Origin: Limnohabitans sp.
GTDB lineage: Bacteria; Pseudomonadota; Gammaproteobacteria; Burkholderiales; Burkholderiaceae_C
DNA length: 64,000 bases
Assembly: GCF_023910625.1 (NCBI RefSeq)
Contig: NZ_JAAVVW010000002.1
Span: 420,024-484,023, forward strand
Reading direction: 5' to 3'
Positions 10,434 to 19,919 of this stretch are shown piece after piece (position 1 is the stretch's first letter; the number at the start of each line of letters is the position of its first letter). The notes under the pieces are model-generated. The model saw nothing but the letters and a program-made list of their open reading frames with translations. It did no database searches and was not told the origin of the DNA. The position numbers were made by a program, and so were the translations under genes.

Positions 10434-10485
10434 TCTCGTCATTGATTTTGGAGACACATTGCTGTGGAAACTACCCCGAGTTGGT

Positions 10486-10528
10486 AGCTTTCGAACGCCC
10501 TGAGCAACCTGCCCATCGTTCGAAAGCT
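10486..10528. repeat. Perfect 12-bp inverted repeat upstream of corA
   Basis: AGCTTTCGAACG at 10486-10497 is repeated as its exact reverse complement at 10517-10528, with 19 bases between. It lies 61 bases before the corA start. It could form a leader-RNA hairpin or be a two-site operator. There is no T-run after it, so it is not a classic terminator. Confidence 0.6.
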
Positions 10529-10588
10529 GCCGCAACCCCTTCGCCGCCCCTTTGAACTTTTGGCACTTGGCCATTTTTCGGATTCGCC

Positions 10589-11575
10589 ATGCTCAACATC
10601 TTCACCCTCGTCAACGGCCGACTCTTCCAGGAAGAGATCGAGTCGCTCGAAGAACTCTCCCGCTTCCAGCCCATCTGGGTTGACCTGGAGTCGCCCACGC
10701 TGGAAGAAAAACGCTGGATCAAGCAATACTTTGGCTTGTTAATCCCCGAAGACGCGATGGACGAGGACATCGAAGAATCCGCGCGCTTTTACGAAGAGGA
10801 CAACGGCGAGCTGCACATCCGCTCCGACTTTTTGATCGCCGACGATGACGAGCCCCGTACCGTGCGCTGCGCTTTCATCCTGAATCAGCACAACGCCGAC
10901 TTGAAAAGCCAGGGCGTGCTGTTTTCCATCCATGACGAAGACGTGCCGGTGTTCCGCCTTTTGCGCATGCGCGCACGGCGGGCACCCGGACTGATAGAAG
11001 AGGCCAAGGAAGTGCTGCTCAAACTGTTTGACGCCGACGCCGAATACTCAGCGGACACACTCGAAGGCATTTACGATCAGCTCGAAAAAGTGGGCAACAC
11101 CGTGCTGTCGGGCGATGTGACCGACGCCATGGCCAGCGAAGTGCTGGGCGCCATTGCCCGGCAAGAAGACATGAACGGTCGCATCCGTCGCAACGTGATG
11201 GACACACGCCGCGCCCTGAGCTTCATGATGCGCTCCAAAATGCTCAACGCCGACCAGTTTGAAGACGCACGCCAGATCATGCGCGACATCGACTCACTCG
11301 ACTCGCACACGGCATTTTTGTTCGACAAGATCAACTTCCTGATGGACGCCACCGTTGGTTTCATCAACATCAACCAGAACAAGATCATCAAGATCTTCTC
11401 GGTGGCCAGTGTGGCCTTGCTGCCACCCACCTTGATCGCCAGCTTGTATGGCATGAACTTTCAGTACATGCCCGAGTTGTCCCAAAAATGGGGTTACCCC
11501 TATGCCCTGGCGCTGATGGCCGCCAGCGCCGTGGTGCCCATGTGGTACTTCCGCAGGCGCGGTTGGCTCAAATAA
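10589..11575 (+). CDS. corA: Magnesium/cobalt transport protein CorA
   Basis: A 328-residue inner-membrane channel. A long acidic cytoplasmic domain is followed by two C-terminal membrane helices; the first ends in the selectivity motif YGMNFQYMPEL and the second is YALALMAASAVVPMWYF, ending with a short basic tail. The family forms pentameric Mg2+ channels. It follows the patatin gene after a 155-bp gap containing a 12-bp inverted repeat, and converges on mtnN. Confidence 0.93.
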   Translation: MLNIFTLVNGRLFQEEIESLEELSRFQPIWVDLESPTLEEKRWIKQYFGLLIPEDAMDEDIEESARFYEEDNGELHIRSDFLIADDDEPRTVRCAFILNQHNADLKSQGVLFSIHDEDVPVFRLLRMRARRAPGLIEEAKEVLLKLFDADAEYSADTLEGIYDQLEKVGNTVLSGDVTDAMASEVLGAIARQEDMNGRIRRNVMDTRRALSFMMRSKMLNADQFEDARQIMRDIDSLDSHTAFLFDKINFLMDATVGFININQNKIIKIFSVASVALLPPTLIASLYGMNFQYMPELSQKWGYPYALALMAASAVVPMWYFRRRGWLK

Positions 11576-11576
11576 A

Positions 11577-11600
11577 GCCCACTCATGCGGGTGGGCGTTT
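11577..11600. terminator. Possible bidirectional terminator between corA and mtnN
   Basis: GCCCACTC and GGGTGGGC pair with one mismatch across a 4-base loop. The hairpin overlaps the mtnN stop codon and starts just after the corA stop. On the minus strand it is followed by TTTATTT, on the plus strand by GTTT, so it is better for mtnN than for corA. Confidence 0.5.
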
Positions 11601-12344
11601 GGCCAACCACTGCGACAAAATTGCCCGGCTGTAGCGGCTGGCCACCTCACGAATGAAACGATTGAAATCGGTGTGCGCTGCGTCGTCTGCGCGGTCCGAA
11701 ATGGTGTGCACCGCTGCAAACGGCAAGCCATAGTCACAGCACACCTGGGCCACCGCTGCGCCCTCCATCTCCACCGCCAAAGCCTCTGGCAAGGATTCGC
11801 GAAGCGCCTGACTTTCGGCGTTGGTCGAGACAAAGCGATCACCGCTGACGATCAAGCCTTGGTGCACCTTGGGCGAACTCAGTTGAAACTGGGCCAAGGT
11901 CTCAGGGCCCAAATGCCGCTCAGCCGCCTGCAGCACCTGCTGCGCAGCTTCGGCCAATTGAACCGACAAAACGGCATCGGCCTCAAAAAGAGCCCGACCA
12001 TACAGCGGCACCTCGTGCCTGGGAAACAGTGGCGAAGCATCCATGTCGTGCTGAATGAAGCCACTGGCCACCACCACATCGCCCACGCGCACCCCCGGAC
12101 CCAATCCACCCGCCACGCCGGTGAACACCAGCGCATTCACCCCAAAGCGCTCCAGCATCACCGTGGCGGTGGTGGCCGCCGCCACTTTGCCAATGCGCGA
12201 GAGCACCGCCACGACCGCATGGCCTTGCCAGTGACCCACCCAGAATTCACGACCCGCTACCACCACCCGCTGCTCGTCGGGCATGTCGGCCAGCACAGCG
12301 GCCAGCTCTTCGTGCAGGGCACTCATGATGCCGATCACCGTCAT
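11583..12344 (-). CDS. mtnN: 5'-methylthioadenosine/S-adenosylhomocysteine nucleosidase
   Basis: The 253-residue enzyme cleaves the glycosidic bond of methylthioadenosine and S-adenosylhomocysteine. Family marks are IGIMSALHEEL at the start, VFTGVAGGLGPGVRVGDVVVA, the QHDMDASPLFPR segment and ISDRADDAAHTDF, which carries the catalytic Asp. It clears by-products of SAM use in the cytoplasm. It is convergent with corA and lies downstream of fadD on the same strand, separated by a terminator hairpin. Confidence 0.92.
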   Translation of the reverse strand: MTVIGIMSALHEELAAVLADMPDEQRVVVAGREFWVGHWQGHAVVAVLSRIGKVAAATTATVMLERFGVNALVFTGVAGGLGPGVRVGDVVVASGFIQHDMDASPLFPRHEVPLYGRALFEADAVLSVQLAEAAQQVLQAAERHLGPETLAQFQLSSPKVHQGLIVSGDRFVSTNAESQALRESLPEALAVEMEGAAVAQVCCDYGLPFAAVHTISDRADDAAHTDFNRFIREVASRYSRAILSQWLAKRPPA

Positions 12345-12382
12345 GAATCATCCTTTGTTTTGTGCATCAAAAATAGGCGTCA

Positions 12383-12415
12383 AATTGAAAACGGCCACAA
12401 GAAAACTTGTGGCCG
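12383..12415 (-). terminator. Rho-independent terminator after fadD
   Basis: A perfect 10-bp stem (CGGCCACAAG / CTTGTGGCCG) with an AAAA loop at 12392-12415. On the minus strand it is followed by TTTTCAATTTG. It lies 38 bp past the fadD stop. Confidence 0.75.
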
Positions 12416-12452
12416 CCAAACTCAGCCCCGGCACATCCGGGGCAGCCCAACA

Positions 12453-14135
12453 TCAAGCTTTATCGCGCAACTCACGCCGCAAGATTTTGCCCACAGGCGT
12501 TTTGGGCAACTCGGTGCGGAACTCGATCACCCGAGGCTGCTTGTAAGCGGTCATGTTCTCGCGGCAATAGGCCAAGATCTGCGCCTCAGTCAATGCCGGG
12601 TCTTTGCGCACCACGACCAGCTTGACGGTCTCACCGGTTTTCTCATCGGGCACACCAATGGCCGCGCATTCCAGCACACCCGGACAAGCCGAAGCGACTT
12701 TCTCGACCTCGTTGGGGTAGACGTTGAAACCACTGACCAGGATCATGTCTTTCTTGCGGTCTATGATTTTGAAGAACCCCCGCGCATCCACAGTGCCGAC
12801 ATCGCCGGATTTGAAGTACCCATCGGCCGTCATGACCTTGGCGGTCTCGTCAGGGCGCTGCCAGTAACCGGCCATCACCTGCGGGCCTTTGATGGCGATC
12901 TCGCCGGGCTGCCCCACTTCGGTCACTTCCTGCCCGTCGTCGTCCAGCAGCTTCATCCAGGTCCCGGGCAAGGGCACGCCGATGGTGCCGGTGAACTCGG
13001 TGCTGGTGGTCGGGTTGCAACTGGCCGATGGGCTGGTCTCGGACAAGCCATAACCTTCGCAAATGGGGCAGCCGGTTTTCTCCAGCCAGAGCTTGGCTAC
13101 GTTGGGCGTGACAGCCGTGCCGCCGCCCAAAGACACTTTCAGGTTGGACCAGTTCACCGTGTTGAAATCCGGATGGTTGGCCAAACCATTGAACAAGGTG
13201 TTCACGGCCGGGAAGCTGTGGAAGGTGTGCTTGGACAACTCCTTGAGCACAGCTGGCAGATCGCGCGGATTGGGAATCAGGATGGTCTTGCCGCCCATGC
13301 GCAGACCCAGCATCATGTTCACCGTGAAAGCGAAGATGTGGTACAGCGGCAAAGCACACACACTGGTGGGCTGCTCGCCTGCCGGGATGCGCTTCATGAC
13401 CGGCCCGTTCCAGGCCTCTGACTGCAAAACGTTGGCAATGACATTGCTGTGCAGCAGTACCGCACCTTTGGACACGCCGGTGGTGCCGCCTGTGTACTGC
13501 AGCACCGCGATGTCATCGGCTGTCAACTCGGGCTTGCGAAAGGCTTGTTGACGCCCTATGGACAAAGCGTCATTGAAGCGCACCGCCTGGGGCAGGCGAA
13601 AGGCCGGCACCATTTTCTTGACGTTGCGCACCACGTAATTGACCAAGCCGCCCTTGAGCAGGCCCAGTCGGTCACCCATGGCCGCCAAAATCACATGCTG
13701 CACTGGGGTTTGTGCAATGCACTTTTCGAGGGTGGCGGCAAAGTTCTCGATGATGACAATCGCCTTGGCCCCCGAGTCCTTGAGCTGGTGCTCCAGTTCA
13801 CGGGCGGTATACAACGGATTGACATTGACCACCGCCAAACCGGCCCGCAAAATGGCCGCCACTGCCACCGGGTACTGCGGCACATTGGGCATCATGACCG
13901 CGACGCGATCGCCTTTGCTCAAGCCCAACGATTGCAAGTAAGCTGCTAGCCCCAAGCTTTCCTGGTCGGTTTGGGCAAAGCTCAAATCCTTGCCCATGAA
14001 GCTGTAAGCAGTGCGATCTGCGTATTTGGCAAAACTCTCTTCGAGCAAGCCCACCAGCGAGCTGTATTGGCTGGGATCAATGTCAGCGGGCACACCTTCT
14101 GGGTAACTCTTGAGCCAAATGGGATTCAGGTACAT
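12453..14135 (-). CDS. fadD: Long-chain-fatty-acid--CoA ligase
   Basis: A 560-residue AMP-forming acyl-CoA synthetase. Motifs include the ATP/AMP loop YTGGTTGVSKGAVL, GYGLSETSP, the hinge region GDVGTVDARGFFKIIDRKKD, and the C-terminal Lys in TPVGKILRRELRD. Length and opening MYLNPIWLKSYPEGVP match FadD, which activates fatty acids at the inner membrane for beta-oxidation or phospholipid use. It is monocistronic, ending in a strong terminator. A second acyl-CoA synthetase of a different subfamily lies at 38604-40223. Confidence 0.9.
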   Translation of the reverse strand: MYLNPIWLKSYPEGVPADIDPSQYSSLVGLLEESFAKYADRTAYSFMGKDLSFAQTDQESLGLAAYLQSLGLSKGDRVAVMMPNVPQYPVAVAAILRAGLAVVNVNPLYTARELEHQLKDSGAKAIVIIENFAATLEKCIAQTPVQHVILAAMGDRLGLLKGGLVNYVVRNVKKMVPAFRLPQAVRFNDALSIGRQQAFRKPELTADDIAVLQYTGGTTGVSKGAVLLHSNVIANVLQSEAWNGPVMKRIPAGEQPTSVCALPLYHIFAFTVNMMLGLRMGGKTILIPNPRDLPAVLKELSKHTFHSFPAVNTLFNGLANHPDFNTVNWSNLKVSLGGGTAVTPNVAKLWLEKTGCPICEGYGLSETSPSASCNPTTSTEFTGTIGVPLPGTWMKLLDDDGQEVTEVGQPGEIAIKGPQVMAGYWQRPDETAKVMTADGYFKSGDVGTVDARGFFKIIDRKKDMILVSGFNVYPNEVEKVASACPGVLECAAIGVPDEKTGETVKLVVVRKDPALTEAQILAYCRENMTAYKQPRVIEFRTELPKTPVGKILRRELRDKA

Positions 14136-14434
14136 GTGAGGTTCTCCTGCGATCAGTCTACCGCACTCCTGACGTCAAACTGACGCTTACTCATGCTGGA
14201 TTTCCCGAGGTTTGCAAGCAAAGGCCATGGCCTCTTGGCACCCCACTGTGCACGATGAAAAAGTCATGCATCAAAGACCCATGAACTCACCACAACGGAC
14301 ACCAAGGAAAAGACCGGATCGCAGGCTTGCGTCGTGAACATGGCCGATGTTGGCAGTGGCGAATCTTGGTACACAAAAACACCATCAGAAAAAAGGGGCC
14401 ACAGGGGCCCCTTGTCTGACGTGCGGCGGCAGCC
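14136..14434. other. Non-coding region between fadD and pntB
   Basis: About 300 bases. The left part must carry the fadD promoter and has an 8-base palindrome TGACGTCA at 14170-14177. The right part holds the pntB terminator. No supportable coding sequence was seen. Confidence 0.5.
14388..14413 (-). terminator. Rho-independent terminator of the pntAB operon
   Basis: Arms AAGGGGCC and GGCCCCTT (8 bp) enclose a 5-base loop; a run of six Ts follows on the minus strand. It lies 21 bp beyond the pntB stop. Confidence 0.8.
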
Positions 14435-15853
14435 TCAAGCCTTCAAGGCCATCAGCACCTCATCGAGCATCTTTTTGGCATCGCCAAACAACATGCGGTT
14501 GTTCTCTTTGTAGAACAGCGGGTTGTCCACGCCGGCGTAGCCGCTGGCCATGGAACGCTTCATCACAATGCTGGTGCGGGCCTTCCAGACTTCGAGCACC
14601 GGCATGCCGGCGATCGGGCTGGTCGGGTCATCCTGCGCCGCAGGGTTCACGATGTCGTTGGCACCGATCACGATGGCCACGTCGGTGTCCGGGAAGTCGT
14701 CGTTGAGCTCGTCCATCTCGAACACGATGTCGTAAGGCACTTTTGCCTCGGCCAACAAGACATTCATGTGGCCCGGCATGCGGCCCGCCACGGGGTGGAT
14801 GCCAAAGCGCACGTTCACGCCTTTTCCACGCAGTTGCTTGGTGATTTCAAACACCGTGTGCTGCGCCTGCGCCACGGCCATGCCGTAGCCGGGCACCACG
14901 ATCACGTTTTTGGCGTCGCGCAGCAGCTCGGCTGTTTCAGCGGCCAAGATGGGGCTGACCTCGCCCACCGGCTCGGCCGCTTCGCCCGTTGGCTTGGGCG
15001 CTGCGGCCGTGGTGCCAAAGCCCCCGGCGATCACGCTGATGAAACTCCGGTTCATGGCGTTGCACATGATGTAGGACAAAATCGCGCCACTGGAGCCGAC
15101 CAAGGCACCGATCACGATCAACAAGTCGTTGCTCAGCATGAAGCCGGTGGCCGCTGCGGCCCAGCCGGAATAGCTGTTGAGCATGGACACCACCACCGGC
15201 ATGTCGGCACCACCAATGGCCATGACCATGTGGATGCCGAACAGCAAGGCGATGGCGGTCATGATGATCAAGGGCAGCATGCCCTCTTCCACCGTGTGGG
15301 CGCTCATGAATTCACGGCCAAAATAAATCACCGCAATCAAGCCCACCAGATTGAGCCAATGGCGGCCGGGCAACAACAAGGGGCTGCCACCGATGCGGCC
15401 GGACAACTTGCCAAACGCCGCCACCGAACCGGAAAAAGTCACAGCGCCGATGAAGATACCAATGTAGATTTCACCCGCGTGGATGGCGTGCGCTGCGCCT
15501 TCCAAATTCTTGGAAGCTTCGGGGTCCACGTAAGTGGCATAACCCACCAGCGCCGCCGCCATGCCGACCATGCTGTGCATGAGCGCCACGAGTTCGGGCA
15601 TTTGCGTCATCTGCACTTTGCGCGCAGCGTACAGGCCAATGATCGCGCCCACCAGCATGGCGCCCAAGATCATGGGGATGCCCTCGGCCGTGACTTGCGG
15701 GCCAAAGATGGTGGCCAGGACGGCCAGGCTCATGCCGATCATGCCGTAGAGGTTGCCGCGCCGTGCGGTTTCCTGGTTGGACAAACCGCCCAAGCTAAGG
15801 ATGAAAAGAATGGTCGCGCCGATGTAGGCGACCGTGGCCAGACTTGAGTTCAT
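14435..15853 (-). CDS. pntB: NAD(P) transhydrogenase subunit beta
   Basis: The 472-residue protein has about nine membrane segments in its first ~270 residues and a C-terminal NADP(H)-binding domain III with [36 protein letters not shown] and [12 protein letters not shown]. Together with PntA it couples proton entry to hydride transfer from NADH to NADP+, supplying NADPH. It is downstream of pntA on the same strand; the 142-bp gap holds three hairpin repeats. A terminator follows it. Confidence 0.94.
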   Translation of the reverse strand: MNSSLATVAYIGATILFILSLGGLSNQETARRGNLYGMIGMSLAVLATIFGPQVTAEGIPMILGAMLVGAIIGLYAARKVQMTQMPELVALMHSMVGMAAALVGYATYVDPEASKNLEGAAHAIHAGEIYIGIFIGAVTFSGSVAAFGKLSGRIGGSPLLLPGRHWLNLVGLIAVIYFGREFMSAHTVEEGMLPLIIMTAIALLFGIHMVMAIGGADMPVVVSMLNSYSGWAAAATGFMLSNDLLIVIGALVGSSGAILSYIMCNAMNRSFISVIAGGFGTTAAAPKPTGEAAEPVGEVSPILAAETAELLRDAKNVIVVPGYGMAVAQAQHTVFEITKQLRGKGVNVRFGIHPVAGRMPGHMNVLLAEAKVPYDIVFEMDELNDDFPDTDVAIVIGANDIVNPAAQDDPTSPIAGMPVLEVWKARTSIVMKRSMASGYAGVDNPLFYKENNRMLFGDAKKMLDEVLMALKA

Positions 15854-15870
15854 AAACGTCTCTTTTCTTA

Positions 15871-15994
15871 ATCGGTCGGGGACAGAGCTGAAGATCTGTC
15901 CCCAAATTCTTCAATCAGTCGGGGACAGAGCTGGATCTGTACCCAAATTCTTCAATCAGTCGGGGACAGAGCTGAAGATCTGTCCCCAAATTCA
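15871..15994. repeat. Three tandem hairpin-forming repeats between pntA and pntB
   Basis: Units at 15871-15913, 15914-15954 and 15955-15994 share ATC(A/G)GTCGGGGACAGAG ... CCCAAATTC. Units 1 and 3 contain perfect 9-bp arms GGGGACAGA/TCTGTCCCC; unit 2 has lost two bases of the loop and has one change in the arm (TCTGTACCC). Inside a pntA-pntB transcript they would form consecutive stem-loops. A partial copy (GAAGTCTGTCCCC) is at 17650-17662 upstream of pntA, suggesting a dispersed element. Confidence 0.85.
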
Positions 15995-15995
15995 T

Positions 15996-17597
15996 TTACT
16001 TTTGGAACATCGCCAGCATGCGCTGGGTGACGGCAAAACCGCCAAACATGTTGATGGCCGTCAGCACCAGGGCCAAAGCCGCCAGAATGCCAATCAGCGT
16101 GTTGGGCCGTCCGGCCGCAGCCAAGGGCGAGATCTGCACCAGCGCGCCAATGGCGATGATGGAGCTGATCGCATTGGTCACGCTCATGAGCGGGGTGTGC
16201 AGCGCAGGCTTGACGTTCCAGACCACCATGTAGCCTACAAAGCAGGCCAACACAAACACCGTGAAGTGCGACAGGAACGCAGCGGGCGCATAGGCACCGA
16301 CCAGCACCAGCAGCACGGCAGCGACCGCCGACACGATGAGCAACTGGCCCACCGGCATGGGGCCAGATGGCTCGCCATGGCCGTGGCCTTTTTTGGCGGT
16401 GGGCGCCGCGGCAGGCTTGGGTGCGGGCTTGGGGGCCACCACCAATGGCGGTGCAGGCCAGGTGATCTCGCCATCCTTGATGACCGTGAGGCCCCGGATC
16501 GCGTCGTCTTCCATGTTGACGTTGATCACGCCGTCCTTGGTCTTGCACAACTCTTCAGTCAAACGAAACAAGTTGGTGCCGTACAGCGTGGACGACTGGC
16601 GCGCCATGCGCGACGCCAGGTCGGTGTAGCCCACAATGGTCACGCCATGCTTGACCACGGCCTTGCCGGGTTCGGTCAACTCGCAGTTGCCGCCTTGCTC
16701 GGCAGCCATGTCCACAATCACGCTGCCGGGTTTCATGCTTTGCACCATCTCGGCGGTGATCAGCTTGGGCGCGGGTTTGCCGGGGATCAGCGCGGTGGTG
16801 ATGATGATGTCGCACTCTTTGGCCTGCTTGGCGTACATCTCGCGCTGCGCGGCCTGGAAGCCTTCGCTCATGACCTTGGCGTAACCGCCGCCGCCTGAGC
16901 CTTCTTCTTCGTAGTCCACCTTCACGAACTCACCGCCCAACGACACAACCTGGTCGGCCACTTCGGCGCGGGTGTCGTTGGCGCGCACGATGGCGCCCAA
17001 ACTGGCGGCCGCACCAATGGCGGCCAAACCGGCCACACCGGCACCGGCAATGAACACTTTGGCAGGGGGTACTTTGCCCGCAGCCGTGATCTGGCCGTTG
17101 AAGAAACGGCCAAAGGCGTTGGCAGCTTCCACCACCGCGCGGTAGCCACTGACGCCGGCCATGGAGGTCAGCGCGTCCATCTTTTGGGCGCGGCTGAGCG
17201 TGCGGGGCAAGGCATCAATCGACAGCGCCGTCACCTTTTTGGCCGCCAATTGCTGCATCAAATCGGGGTTTTGTGCGGGCCACAGAAAGCCGATCACCGT
17301 TTGACCTTCGTGCATCAGCGCCACTTCGTCAGGCGTGGGGGCCCGCACCTTGAAGACAATGTCGCTGCCGCTCCACAGCGCCTGGGCATTCGGCGCAATC
17401 GTGGCGCCGGCTTGCAGATAGGCGTCGTCTGACAGGTCAGCGAGATCGCCTGCGCCTTGCTCAACCCCCACGGCAAAGCCGAGTTTGACCAGTTTGGTCA
17501 CCACATCGGGCACAGTGGCAACACGTTTTTCACCGGGGAATACTTCCCTCGGCACGCCAATGCGTTGGGTCTTGGGCGTGGTTTCGCCTGTTTGCAT
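15996..17597 (-). CDS. pntA: NAD(P) transhydrogenase subunit alpha
   Basis: A 533-residue alpha subunit of the undivided type. The N-terminal alanine-dehydrogenase-like NAD(H) domain I starts IGVPREVFPGEKRVATVP and has VFIAGAGVAGLAAIGAA and the RQSSTLYGTNLF segment. An Ala/Pro/Lys-rich linker (about residues 385-410) leads to membrane helices at the C-terminus. It works with PntB in the inner membrane. The ATG at 17597 was chosen over the TTG directly before it. Confidence 0.94.
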   Translation of the reverse strand: MQTGETTPKTQRIGVPREVFPGEKRVATVPDVVTKLVKLGFAVGVEQGAGDLADLSDDAYLQAGATIAPNAQALWSGSDIVFKVRAPTPDEVALMHEGQTVIGFLWPAQNPDLMQQLAAKKVTALSIDALPRTLSRAQKMDALTSMAGVSGYRAVVEAANAFGRFFNGQITAAGKVPPAKVFIAGAGVAGLAAIGAAASLGAIVRANDTRAEVADQVVSLGGEFVKVDYEEEGSGGGGYAKVMSEGFQAAQREMYAKQAKECDIIITTALIPGKPAPKLITAEMVQSMKPGSVIVDMAAEQGGNCELTEPGKAVVKHGVTIVGYTDLASRMARQSSTLYGTNLFRLTEELCKTKDGVINVNMEDDAIRGLTVIKDGEITWPAPPLVVAPKPAPKPAAAPTAKKGHGHGEPSGPMPVGQLLIVSAVAAVLLVLVGAYAPAAFLSHFTVFVLACFVGYMVVWNVKPALHTPLMSVTNAISSIIAIGALVQISPLAAAGRPNTLIGILAALALVLTAINMFGGFAVTQRMLAMFQK

Positions 17598-17805
17598 CAA
17601 TGTCTCCTCACTCTATCCAAAGAAAAAAGTGTATCCCATCAGCTTAACTGAAGTCTGTCCCCTTCTGCATCCTGATCTTCTGATGGATTTGAAGTGTGCT
17701 CCAAAAATTCACAAGAACCAATATCATCAACTGCAGCTCTTTGGCCGGGCCGACAAAAGATCCCTGGCCCGGCTCTAGGGCCACAAGACGCTCATAATGG
17801 AGTCC

Positions 17806-18300
17806 ATGGACACCCGCTGGAAACCCAATGTCACCGTGGCCGCCATCATCGAAAAAGAGGGCCGCTACCTGTTGATTGAAGAGCACACCCAAGAAGGCCT
17901 GAAGCTCAATAACCCCGCAGGTCACCTCGACCCCGGGGAATCGCCTGCACAAGGCTGTGCACGCGAAACCCTCGAAGAAACGGCTCGCCATTTCACGCCC
18001 AAAGAGTTGGTGGGCATTTACTTGTCTCGCTTCCAAAGGCCTCAAACGGGTGAAGACATCACCTATGTACGCATGGCTTTTTGCGGCGACATTGGCGATG
18101 TTCAGCAGGGTCTGGTGCTGGACGAAGGCATTGTGCGGACGCTCTGGATGACCCCTCAAGAAGTCCGCGAGAGCGCACACCGTCACCGCAGCCCCTTGGT
18201 CTTGCGCTGCATCGAAGACCATTTGGCGGGGCAACGCTTTCCGCTGCTTGTGATCCACACCGATGCAGCTGTGACCGAGTTACCCCCCTTGCAGCCATGA
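17806..18300 (+). CDS. Nudix hydrolase
   Basis: The 164-residue protein carries a Nudix box: GHLDPGESPAQGC followed by ARETLEETA, matching GX5EX7REUXEEXGU except that the residue after EE is Thr-Ala rather than the usual Gly. The family hydrolyses nucleoside diphosphates linked to another group. The opening MDTRWKPNVTVAAII and VRMAFCGDIGD are like NudJ-type phosphatases that act on thiamine pyrophosphate or NTPs; this is inference. An alternative ATG is three codons upstream (17797). Its stop overlaps the start of the TSUP gene (ATGA), so the two are translationally coupled. Confidence 0.82.
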   Translation: MDTRWKPNVTVAAIIEKEGRYLLIEEHTQEGLKLNNPAGHLDPGESPAQGCARETLEETARHFTPKELVGIYLSRFQRPQTGEDITYVRMAFCGDIGDVQQGLVLDEGIVRTLWMTPQEVRESAHRHRSPLVLRCIEDHLAGQRFPLLVIHTDAAVTELPPLQP

Positions 18301-19055
18301 ACGGGGCATGGCTTGGTGAAGCCTTGTGGTTGCTCACGGGAGGTGCCGCATTTGCTGCAGGCGTACTCAACGCCATTGCCGGAGGGGGTAGTTTCCTGAC
18401 ATTTCCGGCTTTGGTGTTTGCAGGCGTTCCCCCGATGGCTGCCAATGCCACCAGTGCCATGGCTGTCAGCCCAGGCTATCTGGGCAGCACATGGGGCTTC
18501 CGGTCCGAATTGCAGGCCTTGCCCAAATCTCTGATCCAACGTGAGGTGCTCATCGCGGCGCTGGGCGGTTTGATGGGTGCGGGCCTGTTGCTGCTGACTC
18601 CCGCCAAGGTCTTTTCTGGCCTGGTGCCATGGCTCCTGCTGCTGGCAACCGGGCTCTTTGCTGCGGGTCCTGCATTGGCCAAAAGAAACTCAGGTCAAGG
18701 TCATCCTGCCTGGCGGCTGCCTGGCCTCATGGCGGTGGCCATTTATGGCGGTTACTTCAATGGGGGACTCGGCATCTTGTTGATGGCGCTGTATACCTTG
18801 ACAGGCGAATCCCGACTGAACACGGTCAATGCGCTCAAGAATCTCAATTCTTTTGTCTTGTCCTTGCTCTCGGTGCTGGCGTTTGCTCTGGCAGGCGCCA
18901 TTGTCTGGCCTCAAGCAGTCTGGATGATGGTGTGGGCCACAGCAGGGGGCTGGGCTGGAGCACGCTTGGCCAAACGCTTGCCGGTGCAATGGGTACGCTG
19001 GCTGGTGATCAGCACAGGTTTGGTGATGAGTGCCATTTTCTTCATCCGTGCCTAA
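18297..19055 (+). CDS. Sulfite exporter TauE/SafE (TSUP) family permease
   Basis: The 252-residue protein has about seven to eight hydrophobic segments and the TSUP opening GVLNAIAGGGSFLTFPALVFAG, with the repeat GGYFNGGLGILLMALYTLTG in the second half. The family moves small anions such as sulfite or sulfonates across the inner membrane; the substrate here is unknown. The start was set at the ATG overlapping the Nudix stop codon, because residues of the longer open frame upstream are an out-of-frame reading of the Nudix gene. Confidence 0.85.
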   Translation: MNGAWLGEALWLLTGGAAFAAGVLNAIAGGGSFLTFPALVFAGVPPMAANATSAMAVSPGYLGSTWGFRSELQALPKSLIQREVLIAALGGLMGAGLLLLTPAKVFSGLVPWLLLLATGLFAAGPALAKRNSGQGHPAWRLPGLMAVAIYGGYFNGGLGILLMALYTLTGESRLNTVNALKNLNSFVLSLLSVLAFALAGAIVWPQAVWMMVWATAGGWAGARLAKRLPVQWVRWLVISTGLVMSAIFFIRA

Positions 19056-19093
19056 AGCTTGTCTTTCAGGCCGCAAAGTCGCAGGTGGCAAAT

Positions 19094-19828
19094 TTAATCC
19101 GTTTGAACCCTTTGCCCTGCCGCAACAGCGTCCAATCTCTCTTTTTCTGCCATGACCTTGGCCACGTAACCACCGTCTTCGATCAAGGCATAGCCCCCCA
19201 GGTAAAACTTGAGACCTTGCTCAACCGATCCGCCGCGCAACTTGATCGCGTCAGACAACACCGCTGCCCCGACACGCAAATTGGTAACAGGATCAAAAGC
19301 GGCCAGACGACCACCATAGGCCTCGTACCGTTGGGCATGCACCCCAGTCATCACCTGCATCAGTCCCTGAGCACCTGCATGACTTTGCGCATAAGGGTGA
19401 AAACCGGACTCGATGGCCATCACCGCCAAAATCAGATGGGCTGGCAGCTTCGAAGACGCGGAAAGCACATGAGCCTCTGCCACCAAAGCCGCCAAAGGTT
19501 CGGGTGCAACCCGGTATTTGCGGGCCAACCAATTGGCAACCAGCGCCTGCTGGGGAGACAAGTCTTTCAAATGCACAGCAGTGGCTCGGTCGGCTGTATT
19601 TTTGGGCCACCAGGCCATCAGGACCTTGCGCTCACGCAACCAGGCAGCCAGGCGCTGCTCTGAGGGCTGCAACCACTGCGGCTGTAACCACAACAAGCCA
19701 AACAACACGGCCACCAGCAAGCCCAACACGGCAAGACCACGGTGGGTAACCAGGACGAACTTCGCAAGCACACTGCGACAGCGCGCCAGCCAAGTCTTAT
19801 CTTGAGCCCCGTTGTTAAACATAGTCAT
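19094..19828 (-). CDS. Lytic transglycosylase, SLT domain
   Basis: A 244-residue protein with a basic start, one membrane anchor ([17 protein letters not shown], about residues 32-48) and a C-terminal SLT domain: [17 protein letters not shown] with the catalytic Glu, then GAQGLMQVM and [13 protein letters not shown]. The family cleaves peptidoglycan to 1,6-anhydromuropeptides in the periplasm. The domain is followed by NLR-type and GGY motifs as in the MltC/Slt group. Start choices at 19849, 19828 and 19822 are close; 19828 is used. It is divergent from mnmA. Confidence 0.8.
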   Translation of the reverse strand: MTMFNNGAQDKTWLARCRSVLAKFVLVTHRGLAVLGLLVAVLFGLLWLQPQWLQPSEQRLAAWLRERKVLMAWWPKNTADRATAVHLKDLSPQQALVANWLARKYRVAPEPLAALVAEAHVLSASSKLPAHLILAVMAIESGFHPYAQSHAGAQGLMQVMTGVHAQRYEAYGGRLAAFDPVTNLRVGAAVLSDAIKLRGGSVEQGLKFYLGGYALIEDGGYVAKVMAEKERLDAVAAGQRVQTD

Positions 19829-19919
19829 CAAAAAACCAAAGACCGCCATTATCCAGTGGATGCAACAAACCCGCCCCCTTTTCACCCTCCGCACGCGCAG
19901 GTCATCGGATAATGCGCCC

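Noticed and set aside
14170..14177. TGACGTCA palindrome upstream of fadD as a regulator site
   Set aside because: An 8-base palindrome arises by chance and resembles no fatty-acid regulator site I know.
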